A DNA stretch of 14,516 nucleotides, from the NCBI GenBank assembly GCA_904420055.1, contig CAJFTV010000043.1:1-14516 (forward strand), read 5' to 3'. Under the pieces are notes generated by a model. It was given only the letters and a program-made list of their open reading frames with translations. It searched no databases and was not told the DNA's origin. Numbering within the stretch: position 1 is the stretch's first letter; each line of letters opens with the position of its first letter. The position numbers and the translations under genes are program-made. This DNA is from Candidatus Alloscillospira gallinarum (GTDB lineage: Bacteria > Bacillota > Clostridia > Oscillospirales > Oscillospiraceae). Below, piece after piece: positions 6,518-13,643 of the stretch.

Positions 6518-7029
6518 TAAAGCTTGTAGGGGCACTTCTGATAGTGTCCGGCACGGCGGCCTGGGGCATAGGCAGTATTATGCGAATGAAGACGAGGTCA
6601 AAAGCCCTTGCTGCAATTATGTCCTCCCTTGAGATTATGGCGGAGGAAATAGGCGCGAATCTGACGCCGATGCCGGCACTTGTTGAAATGCTGTCAAACA
6701 TAGCGCCGAAGCCGGCCGACCTGTTTTACAGGAATATAAAAGCAGAGCTCCCGAAACTGGGCTCGGAGAGCCTTGGCAGCATATGGCAGGCCGGACTTGA
6801 CAATTCCGGGGAGCTTATGCTGGAAAGGGGAGAGAAGGAAATTTTGTCGGAGCTCGGTTGGGAACTTGGGAAATACGACGGGGAGTCCCAGAGACGCATG
6901 ATACAGTCTGCGATAAGGAGGCTGAAGCTTATTGCAGATATGGCCGAGAGTGAGCGGCGCGCGAACTCGCGGCTTCACGGCTTTTTGGGAGTCGCTGCGG
7001 GAATGTTTGCAGTGGTGGTGCTTATCTGA
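6514..7029 (+). CDS. spoIIIAB: Stage III sporulation protein AB
   Basis: This integral membrane component of the SpoIIIA channel is distantly related to the GspF-type platform proteins of type II secretion and needed for forespore development. The 171 residues equal the B. subtilis length. A hydrophobic helix opens the protein (about 2-22), a soluble mainly helical domain follows (MEIMAEEIGAN and the ELGKYDGESQRRMI region are family features), and a second hydrophobic helix closes it (about 155-171). It overlaps spoIIIAA by four bases and shares one base with the spoIIIAC start, so expression depends on the operon transcript and on coupled translation. Confidence 0.94.
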   Translation: MIKLVGALLIVSGTAAWGIGSIMRMKTRSKALAAIMSSLEIMAEEIGANLTPMPALVEMLSNIAPKPADLFYRNIKAELPKLGSESLGSIWQAGLDNSGELMLERGEKEILSELGWELGKYDGESQRRMIQSAIRRLKLIADMAESERRANSRLHGFLGVAAGMFAVVVLI

Positions 7030-7223
7030 TGGACGTTGACCTCATTTTTAAAATAGCGGCAGTTGGAATACTGGTTGCGGTGCTGAACCTGCTTTTAAGC
7101 AGGGCGGGGCGCGATGAACAGGCCCTTATGACCACAATTGCGGGGCTTGTGGTTGTGCTGATTATCATAGTTCAGGAGATATCTGACCTCTTCCAGCTTA
7201 TTCAGTCGCTTTTCGGACTATGA
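7029..7223 (+). CDS. spoIIIAC: Stage III sporulation protein AC
   Basis: This is a small membrane protein of 64 residues (about 68 in B. subtilis) with two predicted transmembrane helices, about 5-23 and 35-52. A short polar loop, SRAGRDEQ (24-31), separates them. It is a conserved subunit of the SpoIIIA complex whose exact contribution is not known. The ATG overlaps the spoIIIAB stop by one base (TGATG). There is no clear ribosome site, which suggests translation by reinitiation. It is followed after one base by spoIIIAD, to which it is related in sequence. Confidence 0.94.
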   Translation: MDVDLIFKIAAVGILVAVLNLLLSRAGRDEQALMTTIAGLVVVLIIIVQEISDLFQLIQSLFGL

Positions 7224-7224
7224 A

Positions 7225-7611
7225 ATGGAAATTCTTATTAAAGCCGCGGCGGCGGCAGTAGTAGCGGCAATTTTGGGGCTAGTCATTAAAAAGAGCAACC
7301 CCGAGGCAACCATGCTTCTGGCTCTTGGGGCGGTAATACTCCTCCTGACTTTTGCCCTGTCGGCTGTTACAGAGATTACGGACTTTATGCGGGAGCTGGG
7401 GGGATTTGCCGGGATTTCCTCAAGCATAGTGTCAATTGTGCTTAAAACCACCGGCATAGGAATAATGGCAAAAATATCCGCCGACGTCTGCCGGGATTCC
7501 GGGCAGCAGGCCCTTGCCTCGGCGGTGGAATTTACCGGGGCGGCCGCGGCCATGTACGTGGCACTGCCGCTTTTCAGATCTGTACTTGAGACAATGGAGA
7601 GCCTTATGTGA
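7225..7611 (+). CDS. spoIIIAD: Stage III sporulation protein AD
   Basis: This polytopic membrane subunit of the SpoIIIA complex has 128 residues (about 133 in B. subtilis). Hydrophobic segments lie near 3-21, 29-48 and, less strongly, 62-84, with a further apolar stretch near the C-terminus. The signature region is VLKTTGIGIMAKISADVCRD (73-92), followed by GQQALASAVEFTGAAAAM, which is strongly conserved in the family. The gene begins one base after the spoIIIAC stop and overlaps the GTG start of spoIIIAE by four bases (GTGA). No independent promoter or terminator is visible. Confidence 0.94.
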   Translation: MEILIKAAAAAVVAAILGLVIKKSNPEATMLLALGAVILLLTFALSAVTEITDFMRELGGFAGISSSIVSIVLKTTGIGIMAKISADVCRDSGQQALASAVEFTGAAAAMYVALPLFRSVLETMESLM

Positions 7612-8717
7612 AAAAGCTTAAATTACTTTCGATAACTTTGGCCTTATGTGTACTTGCGGCCTTTACGGCGTTCCCTGCATCGGCACTTGAAAATGATGAC
7701 ACCGGCCTTGGTGACGCCCTTGAGGTAGAGCGTGTGGAGGACAGCGTGCCGGAGTCGGCGGGAGAGATTTTAAACTCGCCTAAGATTTCGGACTCGGGCG
7801 ACTATAGCGGTGCGTTAAGGCAGATATGGGATTTTGTGAAGGAACACGGCGGGCAGGCGGTAAAAAACGTCATGAGAAGCGCTGTGCTCATACTCTTTAT
7901 AACTGTGCTGTGTTCTGCCGTGGGGGCGTTTGTCCAGGGAAAACACGATTACACCGTCACGGCGGGGGTGGCGGCAATTTCTGTCATTACTGTGACGGAT
8001 ACGGCGTCATTTATGAATCTTGGGGTTGCGGCGCTGTCTGAGATAAGTGTATTTTCCAAGGCGCTCTTGCCAACTCTCGCCTCTGCCGCGGCCATGAGCG
8101 GGGCGTATACCTCCGCGTCGGCAAAATATGCGGTGTCAGTCCTTTTTGTGGATATTCTCATGGGAGTGGGTGAGAACGTGGTAGTTCCCCTGATTTACGC
8201 GTATGTTGCGGCGGGAATTGCCTCTGCTGCGATAGGAGGGCAGTCCCTCGAAGCGGCCGTGAACTTTTTAAAATGGCTGACGGTGACGCTGATGACCGCA
8301 ATCGTTGTCGTTTTTACCACATTTTTGTCCATAACGGGAATTATCTCAGGAGGAAACGACGCGGCGCTTCAAAAAGTGGCAAAGACTGCCATTTCCACGG
8401 CCCTGCCGGTTGTGGGGGGCATAATATCGGACGCCGCAGGTACTGTAACGGCGGGAGCCTCAATACTGAGAAACTCTGTGGGGGTGTTCGGGCTTATTAT
8501 CGTGCTTGCCGTGTGTATTATGCCTGTTTTGAAAATAGGTGCGGGATATCTTCTGTACAAGGCGTCGGCCGGAATTGCGTGCGCCGGTGCCGACGGAAGA
8601 ATTGTGAAGCTTTTAAACACCATAGGCACGGCGTTTGGAATGATACTGGGCCTTGTGGGGGCGTCCGGGGTCATGTTTTTCGTGTCGGTAATTTCGGCGA
8701 TTAAGACGGTGACATAG
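7608..8717 (+). CDS. spoIIIAE: Stage III sporulation protein AE
   Basis: This is the largest membrane protein of the SpoIIIA complex, polytopic and proposed to form part of the conduit in the outer forespore membrane on the mother-cell side. The protein has 369 residues, against about 399 in B. subtilis. A cleavable signal peptide is visible at 1-26 (basic KKLKLL, hydrophobic core, PASA before the predicted cut). An acidic stretch follows to about residue 60, then at least six hydrophobic segments between about 85 and 365. Family features include YTSASAKYAVSVLFVD and the ISGIISG-like STITGIISGG region. The start is GTG, overlapping the spoIIIAD stop as GTGA; the next codons, AAA AAG, give the expected basic N-terminus. 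It is followed after two bases by spoIIIAF. Confidence 0.94.
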   Translation: MKKLKLLSITLALCVLAAFTAFPASALENDDTGLGDALEVERVEDSVPESAGEILNSPKISDSGDYSGALRQIWDFVKEHGGQAVKNVMRSAVLILFITVLCSAVGAFVQGKHDYTVTAGVAAISVITVTDTASFMNLGVAALSEISVFSKALLPTLASAAAMSGAYTSASAKYAVSVLFVDILMGVGENVVVPLIYAYVAAGIASAAIGGQSLEAAVNFLKWLTVTLMTAIVVVFTTFLSITGIISGGNDAALQKVAKTAISTALPVVGGIISDAAGTVTAGASILRNSVGVFGLIIVLAVCIMPVLKIGAGYLLYKASAGIACAGADGRIVKLLNTIGTAFGMILGLVGASGVMFFVSVISAIKTVT

Positions 8718-8719
8718 CT

Positions 8720-9199
8720 ATGGAAATTTTAAAGACCTGGATAATGTCCCTGGCCGGTGCGGCGGTGCTTACGGCGCTTTGTATGGCGATTACTCCGGAG
8801 GGACAGGCGAAAAAAGCGGTTAAGTTTGTGTGCGGCCTTGTGATGATAGTCTGTTTTGCAGCACCCATAATAGGCGGGCTGCCGCATATCTCTGTAGATA
8901 TGGGAAGATTTAGCGCCGATGCCGGAGATATTATGGCCAGGGCAAAAGAAAATACGGAAACTGTTACAAGAACGCTCATACAAAGCCAATGTGAAACATA
9001 TATATCGGACAAAGGTAAGCTTTTGGGGCTTGAGGAATTAGAGGTGAGTGTAGAGGTAAGGTGGAGTGAAGAAGGATACTGGTATCCCGTATCTGCGGAG
9101 ATACAGGGGGCCATAGGCACCCCTGATGCAGTGCAGAACCTTGAGTGGTATATAACTACAGAACTGGGAATACAGGAAGATGCGATTTATTGGAGCTGA
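8720..9199 (+). CDS. spoIIIAF: Stage III sporulation protein AF
   Basis: This bitopic or hairpin membrane protein of the SpoIIIA channel ends in a soluble ring-building-motif domain in the space between the membranes. It has 159 residues, clearly shorter than the roughly 206 of B. subtilis. Two hydrophobic helices (about 5-24 and 34-53) are separated by ITPEGQAKKAVKFVCG, the conserved family loop. The soluble part (about 60-159) carries the alternating helix and strand pattern (TLIQSQCETYISDK, LEVSVEVRW), and the shortening is within this domain. The ribosome site is weak and the start lies two bases after spoIIIAE, so translation is probably coupled. Confidence 0.92.
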   Translation: MEILKTWIMSLAGAAVLTALCMAITPEGQAKKAVKFVCGLVMIVCFAAPIIGGLPHISVDMGRFSADAGDIMARAKENTETVTRTLIQSQCETYISDKGKLLGLEELEVSVEVRWSEEGYWYPVSAEIQGAIGTPDAVQNLEWYITTELGIQEDAIYWS

Positions 9200-9202
9200 C
9201 AA

Positions 9203-9736
9203 ATGAAAAAAGACGATATGAGTGAGGCCTTTAAAAAGGTTTGGGAGAAAATTAAAAACCTGCGCTTTGTGCTCATCGTTGTGGCGGCCGGAGTTGTACT
9301 CCTAATGCTCCCGGACAGGGAAGGCAGCGCCAAGGCGGACACTGAGATTGCGTCATATACACAGGAGTTCTCCTTGGAGGAGGAACAGCGGCGCATTGCC
9401 GCGGCTCTGGAGGAGATTGACGGCGCCGGAAAGGTGACGGTTGTACTCACCCTTAAAACGGGCACGGAGACTGTTGTGGCGGAGGATACCCAGTCCACAT
9501 ATGTCCAGGACGAAACTGAAGGCAGGCGTGAGACAGAGGCAAAGACGGTTATAGTGTCCAGGGGCAGCTCAGTGGAGGACCCGGTGGTGCTGAAGTACAT
9601 ATACCCGGAATACCAGGGAGCGCTGGTAGTTGCCGAGGGGGCCGGGAACGCGGAGATAAGACTTAGCCTGACAAAGGCGGTGGCAGGTCTCACAGGACTT
9701 TCAAGCGATGCTATAAACATTGTAAAAATGAAATAA
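9203..9736 (+). CDS. spoIIIAG: Stage III sporulation protein AG
   Basis: This is the ring-forming subunit of the channel. In B. subtilis the soluble domain assembles into a 30-subunit ring resembling secretion-system rings. Here it has 177 residues, against about 229 in B. subtilis. A short basic cytoplasmic head is followed by one transmembrane helix (about 20-36). The ring-building domain occupies about 56-177, with EEEQRRIAAALEEIDGAGKV opening it. The strand-rich insertion (TETVVAEDTQSTY, TKTVIVSRG-like segment, PVVLKYIYPEYQGALVVAEG) corresponds to the family's beta-triangle, and the C-terminal ITKAV-like helix and SSDAINIVKMK close it. GGAG lies 7 bases before the ATG. The gene starts three bases after spoIIIAF. 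Confidence 0.94.
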   Translation: MKKDDMSEAFKKVWEKIKNLRFVLIVVAAGVVLLMLPDREGSAKADTEIASYTQEFSLEEEQRRIAAALEEIDGAGKVTVVLTLKTGTETVVAEDTQSTYVQDETEGRRETEAKTVIVSRGSSVEDPVVLKYIYPEYQGALVVAEGAGNAEIRLSLTKAVAGLTGLSSDAINIVKMK

Positions 9737-9760
9737 TAAAAGACAATTAGGAGGAAGAAA

Positions 9761-10468
9761 ATGAAAACATTAAAAAGAAATGCGGTAATTTTATCGGTGC
9801 TGCTTTTTGTATGCGTGGCGGTCTATTTGAACTGGACGTATAACAAGAAAGGCGAGATAGAAGATGGCAAATCCCAGACCCTGGCCGCCGAAACGCAGGA
9901 CGGTGAAAATCCGGCGGACGGCAGCACTGACGGCACCGAAGTTGAGACCGAGGGTACAGACAACGCCGCTGATGCGGAGAACACCGCGACAGAAAACGGC
10001 GGCGCAGAGGACGGCCAGACCGCAGATGAACCTGAGAATGGTACCGCCGGCAGCACAGCTGAAGATGAGGACGCGGGACTTTACTACATGCCGGACGGCA
10101 CTGTCAGCACCATGTCTGAGTACTTTGCATCTGTACGCCTTTCAAGAAGCCAGGCGAGAGATGAGACCGTGTCCACTCTCGCCGCCATAACCGAGACTGA
10201 GGGCGCAGCTCAGGAGGCAATTGACGACGCCGTGGCTAAGATGACGAGAATGGCGGAGTACACGGCCCAGGAGGCAGAGCTTGAGAGCCTTATAATGGCG
10301 AAGGGCTTTTCGGACTGTGTTGTGTTCATGTCTGACGAGGGAGTTGACGTGACGGTGACGGCTCCTCAGGAGGGCCTCTCTACGGCGTCAGTCGCGAGAA
10401 TTACTGACGTAATTGTAAACGAGACGGATTTTACTGCCGAAAACCTGAAAATAATCGAAGTCAAATAA
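9761..10468 (+). CDS. spoIIIAH: Stage III sporulation protein AH
   Basis: This is the mother-cell partner of forespore SpoIIQ. Its ectodomain, related to YscJ/FliF ring proteins, bridges the two membranes. It has 235 residues: a basic head, one transmembrane helix (about 8-26), a very acidic low-complexity linker (33-106) and a folded domain (about 107-235). The linker holds 23 Asp/Glu against one Lys. The folded domain has the expected long helix (ATVSTLAAITET-like, then EAQEAIDDAVAKMTRMAEY region) and the KGFSDCVVFMSDEGVDVTV strand pair, ending in ENLKIIEV. The long acidic linker is the odd feature. It is set apart from spoIIIAG by 24 bases and has its own strong AGGAGGA ribosome site, suggesting higher translation than the rest. 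No partner SpoIIQ gene is in the window. No terminator follows. Confidence 0.93.
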   Translation: MKTLKRNAVILSVLLFVCVAVYLNWTYNKKGEIEDGKSQTLAAETQDGENPADGSTDGTEVETEGTDNAADAENTATENGGAEDGQTADEPENGTAGSTAEDEDAGLYYMPDGTVSTMSEYFASVRLSRSQARDETVSTLAAITETEGAAQEAIDDAVAKMTRMAEYTAQEAELESLIMAKGFSDCVVFMSDEGVDVTVTAPQEGLSTASVARITDVIVNETDFTAENLKIIEVK

Positions 10469-10472
10469 GTAC

Positions 10473-10501
10473 TTTATTTTTTCAGACGGATATGATATAC
10501 T
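10473..10501 (+). promoter_or_regulatory. Candidate sigma-A promoter for the asp23-nusB unit
   Basis: TGATATACT (10493-10501) is an extended -10 (TGn plus TATACT), and TTTATT (10473-10478), 17 bases upstream of the hexamer, is a weak -35. A start near 10508 would give a leader of about 80 bases. The change from a sporulation operon to housekeeping genes makes a new promoter in this 117-base gap likely. Confidence 0.4.
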
Positions 10502-10585
10502 TCAAAATAAGACGTTCTGCGTGCCGTTAAGGTAAACAGGGCAGATGGTGAAAGTACATAATATATCCGTCAGGAGTGAATACAA

Positions 10586-10957
10586 ATGGCAGAAAATCGA
10601 GAGTATATAACCTATTCCGAGGAAAAGGGAAGTATAAATATTTCTGAGGAGGTCGTTGCGGCAATCGCCGCCGGCGCCGCACTGGAGACTGAGGGCGTTG
10701 CAGCCCTGTATAACTCACCGGCGAGGGACTTTGCCGAGATTATGGGAAAGCGCGGCGTAAGCCGCGGCGCCCGTATAAGGGTTGAAGATGAGGGGGTTGC
10801 CGCCGATATCTTTGTGGTAGCAAAGTCCGGAACAATTCTGGCCGACATGGGAAAAAAGGTGCAGGGGGCTGTAAAGGCCGCTGTGGAGGCCACAACAGGT
10901 ATTACCGTCTCCACCGTGAACATACACGTCTGCGGAATAGCGCCTTCTGAGAAGTAA
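10586..10957 (+). CDS. Asp23/Gls24-family protein (YqhY-like)
   Basis: This small cytoplasmic protein of 123 residues belongs to the Asp23/Gls24 (alkaline shock protein) family. Conserved family elements are GSINISEEVVAAIAAGAALE (15-34), EGVAAL (36-41), and the C-terminal segment running from the Val-rich strand (AADIFVVAKSG) to VQGAVKAAVEATTGITVSTVNIHVCGI. The position directly before nusB matches B. subtilis yqhY, whose loss is reported to disturb acetyl-CoA carboxylase control. That function cannot be assumed here because the accB-accC genes are not adjacent. AGGAG lies 10 bases before the ATG. A hairpin stands between it and nusB. Confidence 0.9.
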   Translation: MAENREYITYSEEKGSINISEEVVAAIAAGAALETEGVAALYNSPARDFAEIMGKRGVSRGARIRVEDEGVAADIFVVAKSGTILADMGKKVQGAVKAAVEATTGITVSTVNIHVCGIAPSEK

Positions 10958-10971
10958 AAGACAAATATATA

Positions 10972-11014
10972 AAGGGCGGGGGATTTCCTCCGCCCTTAAC
11001 ACGGTTTTATTTAT
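10972..11014 (+). terminator. Weak terminator or attenuator between asp23-like gene and nusB
   Basis: AAGGGCGGGGG (10972-10982) pairs with CCTCCGCCCTT (10987-10997) around an ATTT loop: eleven pairs, one of them G-U. The T-rich run (TTTTATTTAT) begins only seven bases after the stem, so termination is probably partial and nusB may be expressed by read-through. Confidence 0.5.
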
Positions 11015-11032
11015 AATTTAGGGTGTGTGAAG

Positions 11033-11482
11033 ATGACAAGGACTACCGCGAGAGAGATAGCCATGAGGCTTTGCTTTGCCATATCTGAAAATATAACGGA
11101 CCCCACGCAGGCCGTTGTGGATATGTTTGAAACTGAGCACTATAAAAGTCTTGCCCAGGAGGACGAGCTTTTTTCTGAAAGGCCGAATAAAAAGCAGATG
11201 GAGTATATAAGCCGTGTTGTGGTGGGTATTGGCGAGCACAGTGCTGAGCTTGACGAGTACATAGAAAAATACGCCAGAGGCTGGGACTTTGCCAGAATAT
11301 CCAGAACGGCGCTTGCCATTATGAAGACAGCCATGTTTGAGATACTGTATATGCCTGACATTCCCGAGGGCGTGTCTATAAATGAGGCGCTGGAGCTTGC
11401 AAAAAAATATGACGAGCCGGAGACCGTGTCATTTATTAATGGAATACTCGGCACTTTTGTAAAAAATGAGACTGTTAAGTAG
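11033..11482 (+). CDS. nusB: Transcription antitermination factor NusB
   Basis: This small RNA-binding helical protein pairs with NusE (ribosomal protein S10) on boxA RNA to prevent premature termination in rRNA operons. It has 149 residues, a normal length. The arginine-rich opening TRTTAREIAMRLCFAI matches the NusB N-terminus (R..ARE.A...L). The C-terminal half has ISRTALAIMKTAMFEILYM, PEGVSINEALELAKKY and the signature SFINGILGTFVK. The middle (30-75) is more divergent. The ATG at 11033 is preferred: AGGGTG lies 7 bases upstream. A GTG at 11027 would add two residues but sits almost on the ribosome site. A 50-base gap separates it from the next gene. Confidence 0.92.
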   Translation: MTRTTAREIAMRLCFAISENITDPTQAVVDMFETEHYKSLAQEDELFSERPNKKQMEYISRVVVGIGEHSAELDEYIEKYARGWDFARISRTALAIMKTAMFEILYMPDIPEGVSINEALELAKKYDEPETVSFINGILGTFVKNETVK

Positions 11483-11532
11483 TGATATACGGTAACGCTT
11501 GTGCCGCATGAGCGGCGGAATGGGGAATAGAT

Positions 11533-12447
11533 ATGAAAAAGATAGTTGTGGGGTTTGACACAAGCAACTATACCACCTCCTGTGCCGTGTTTGACGGAGA
11601 GACAGGGGAAAATCGGGGACAGCTTTTAAAGGTTGAACCGGGAAAGCTTGGGCTTCGGCAGTCAGAGGCGCTTTTTTCCCATGTGAGGGCGCTGCCGGAA
11701 ATTGCAGACGGGCTTACCCTTGACGGGGATATTATCGCTGTGGGAGCCAGCACAAAGCCCCGTGAAACTGAAGATTCGTATATGCCCTGTTTTTTGGCGG
11801 GGTCTTCGCAGGGTGCAGTCCTGGCAAAAATGCTGGGTGTGCCCTTTTTTGGCTTTTCCCACCAGCAGGGCCATATTGCCGCCGCGGCGTGGTCGGCGGG
11901 GCATATGGAGATTTTAGAGATGCCGCACATAGCCTGGCACCTCTCCGGCGGTACGACTGAGATTTTATATGTGGTGCCGTGGAAAAGCGCGGTAAAGTGT
12001 GAGATAATCGGGGGTACAAGCGACGTGTCTGCCGGTCAGCTCATTGACAGGACCGGACAGCTTCTGGGGCTTGATTTCCCTGCGGGGAAAGAGCTGGACA
12101 GGCTGTCGCATAAGGCGGTGCACCGGGAGCGGTATGACATGAAGCTGTCAGGACTCACATTTTCCCTCTCCGGGGTTGAGCACAAGATGAAGCAGATGCT
12201 TGAAAAGGGGGCCGATAAGGCGGAGGTCGCGTATTTTTCCCTTGACAGCATAGTGTCGGCAGTGGAGCGGATAACTGCCCGGGCACTTGAAAAGTACGGG
12301 GATTTGCCTGTGCTCTATTCCGGGGGAGTCTCCTCAAATTCGCTCTTGCGGGAGCGGGCAAGGGGGATTTTTCCTGCTCCGGAGTTTGCCACCGACAACG
12401 CCATGGGAACGGCGATACTCACATACAGGGCGGTGAATGAGACTTGA
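11533..12447 (+). CDS. TsaD/Kae1-like protein (paralogue of the t6A synthesis subunit)
   Basis: This 304-residue ASKHA-fold protein is related to TsaD, which makes the t6A base of tRNA. TsaD landmarks are present: metal ligands His110 and His114 (GFSHQQGHIAA) and Asp288 (ATDNAM), the phosphate loop SGGTTEI (138-144), the IDRTGQLLGLDFPAG segment (171-185) and GGVSSN (264-269). It differs from true TsaD in being about 30 residues shorter, in an N-terminal phosphate loop reading FDTSNYTTS where TsaD has ETSCDETS, and in STKPRETEDSYMPCFLAG where TsaD has a glycine-rich GPGL..L.VG loop. It is therefore probably a second, specialised member; the cell's main tsaD would lie elsewhere. Older annotation would call it O-sialoglycoprotein endopeptidase. 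The real function is unknown. Its TGA overlaps the TTG start of xseA (TTGA), which ties its translation to exonuclease VII. Confidence 0.8.
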   Translation: MKKIVVGFDTSNYTTSCAVFDGETGENRGQLLKVEPGKLGLRQSEALFSHVRALPEIADGLTLDGDIIAVGASTKPRETEDSYMPCFLAGSSQGAVLAKMLGVPFFGFSHQQGHIAAAAWSAGHMEILEMPHIAWHLSGGTTEILYVVPWKSAVKCEIIGGTSDVSAGQLIDRTGQLLGLDFPAGKELDRLSHKAVHRERYDMKLSGLTFSLSGVEHKMKQMLEKGADKAEVAYFSLDSIVSAVERITARALEKYGDLPVLYSGGVSSNSLLRERARGIFPAPEFATDNAMGTAILTYRAVNET

Positions 12448-13643
12448 CAGACAAAATTTTCAGTGTAAGTGAACTGAACAATCATATAAAGAGCCTACTG
12501 GACTCCGACCCCATGCTGGGGGGTATATATGTGTGTGGAGAGCTCTCCAACTATAAAATTTATCCCTCGGGGCACCACTATTTTACAATGAAAGACGCTG
12601 ACTGCGCCGTCAGGTGCGTGATGTTTAAAAGCGCCGCGGGAAAGCTCCGGTTCCGGCCGGAGAGCGGAATGAAGGTCACGGCCTTCGGCCGCGTCACGGT
12701 ATTTCCCAGAGACGGGGCATATCAGCTCTATGTGACAGAGCTCAGGCCTGAGGGCGTAGGCGACCTTCAGGTGGCCTTTGAGCAGCTGAAGGCAAAGCTT
12801 GAGGCGGAGGGGCTTTTTGACAGGCGGTTTAAAAAACCAATTCCGCGTTTTCCCATGCGGGTGGCGGTTGTAACCTCCGGCGCAGGAGCTGCTGTGCGGG
12901 ATATAATCAGGGTCTTGAGAAAGCGGTGGCCGCTTGCAAAGGTGCTGCTTCTGCCTGTGCGTGTGCAGGGGGCCGAGGCCCCGGCGGAGATAACAGGGGC
13001 AATAAAATACGCAAACAGATACGAGGTGGGCGATGTCCTGATTGTGGGCCGCGGCGGCGGTTCGATTGAGGATTTGTGGGCCTTTAACGACGAGCGGGTA
13101 GCCCGGGCCATATTTGAGTCAAAAATCCCCGTTATTTCAGCCGTGGGGCATGAGCCTGACGTGACTATATCCGACTATGTTGCCGACCTGCGTGCGGCGA
13201 CCCCCTCAAACGGGGCGGAGCTTGCCGCGCCGGACAAAGAGGAACTTTTTGAGATACTGGACGCGTTCAGCGGGAGAATGGGCCAGTACATGCGGAAGGA
13301 GATAGAGGGGCTTAAAACCCGGCTCCGGGCGCTTCAGGAGAGCCGGGCTCTGTCTGACCCAAAGAATTACATAGACGACAGGCGTGTGCTTTTAGACCAT
13401 GCCCAGCTGAAGCTTATTGGGGCGCAGGAGAGGATAAACGCCGGAAAGAGGGGCCGTTTTTCAGCCCTCGCCGCTTCTCTGGACGCCATGAGCCCATTGA
13501 AAGTACTGGGCCGGGGCTATGCCGTGGCACAGAAGGCGGACGGCAGCGTGATAAAATCGGCTGAGGACGTAGGGCCGGGAGACAATATAAAAGTGAGACT
13601 GGAGAAAGACAGCATAAGCTGTACGGTTATAAAGGAGCAGTAA
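12444..13643 (+). CDS. xseA: Exodeoxyribonuclease VII large subunit
   Basis: This is the catalytic subunit of exonuclease VII, which degrades single-stranded DNA from both ends to oligonucleotides. The protein has 399 residues. The N-terminal OB fold (1-105) contains VSELNNHIKSLL and SGHHYFTMKD. The nuclease domain has VVTSGAGAAVRDI (142-154), GRGGGSIEDLWAFNDE (202-217), AVGHEPDVTISDYVADLRA (233-251) and TPSNGAE (253-259), all classical. A helical coiled region follows (about 265-350), and the C-terminus, with VLGRGYAV, is intact. The start is TTG at 12444, overlapping the previous stop; the protein begins exactly where the family normally does (T.KIFSVSELN). The next gene, xseB, starts directly after the stop codon. 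Confidence 0.96.
   Translation: MTDKIFSVSELNNHIKSLLDSDPMLGGIYVCGELSNYKIYPSGHHYFTMKDADCAVRCVMFKSAAGKLRFRPESGMKVTAFGRVTVFPRDGAYQLYVTELRPEGVGDLQVAFEQLKAKLEAEGLFDRRFKKPIPRFPMRVAVVTSGAGAAVRDIIRVLRKRWPLAKVLLLPVRVQGAEAPAEITGAIKYANRYEVGDVLIVGRGGGSIEDLWAFNDERVARAIFESKIPVISAVGHEPDVTISDYVADLRAATPSNGAELAAPDKEELFEILDAFSGRMGQYMRKEIEGLKTRLRALQESRALSDPKNYIDDRRVLLDHAQLKLIGAQERINAGKRGRFSALAASLDAMSPLKVLGRGYAVAQKADGSVIKSAEDVGPGDNIKVRLEKDSISCTVIKEQ

Noticed and set aside
11503..11516. GCCGC/GCGGC hairpin between nusB and the TsaD-like gene
   Set aside because: The stem is only five pairs with no T-run, so it is neither a credible terminator nor a distinctive regulatory element.
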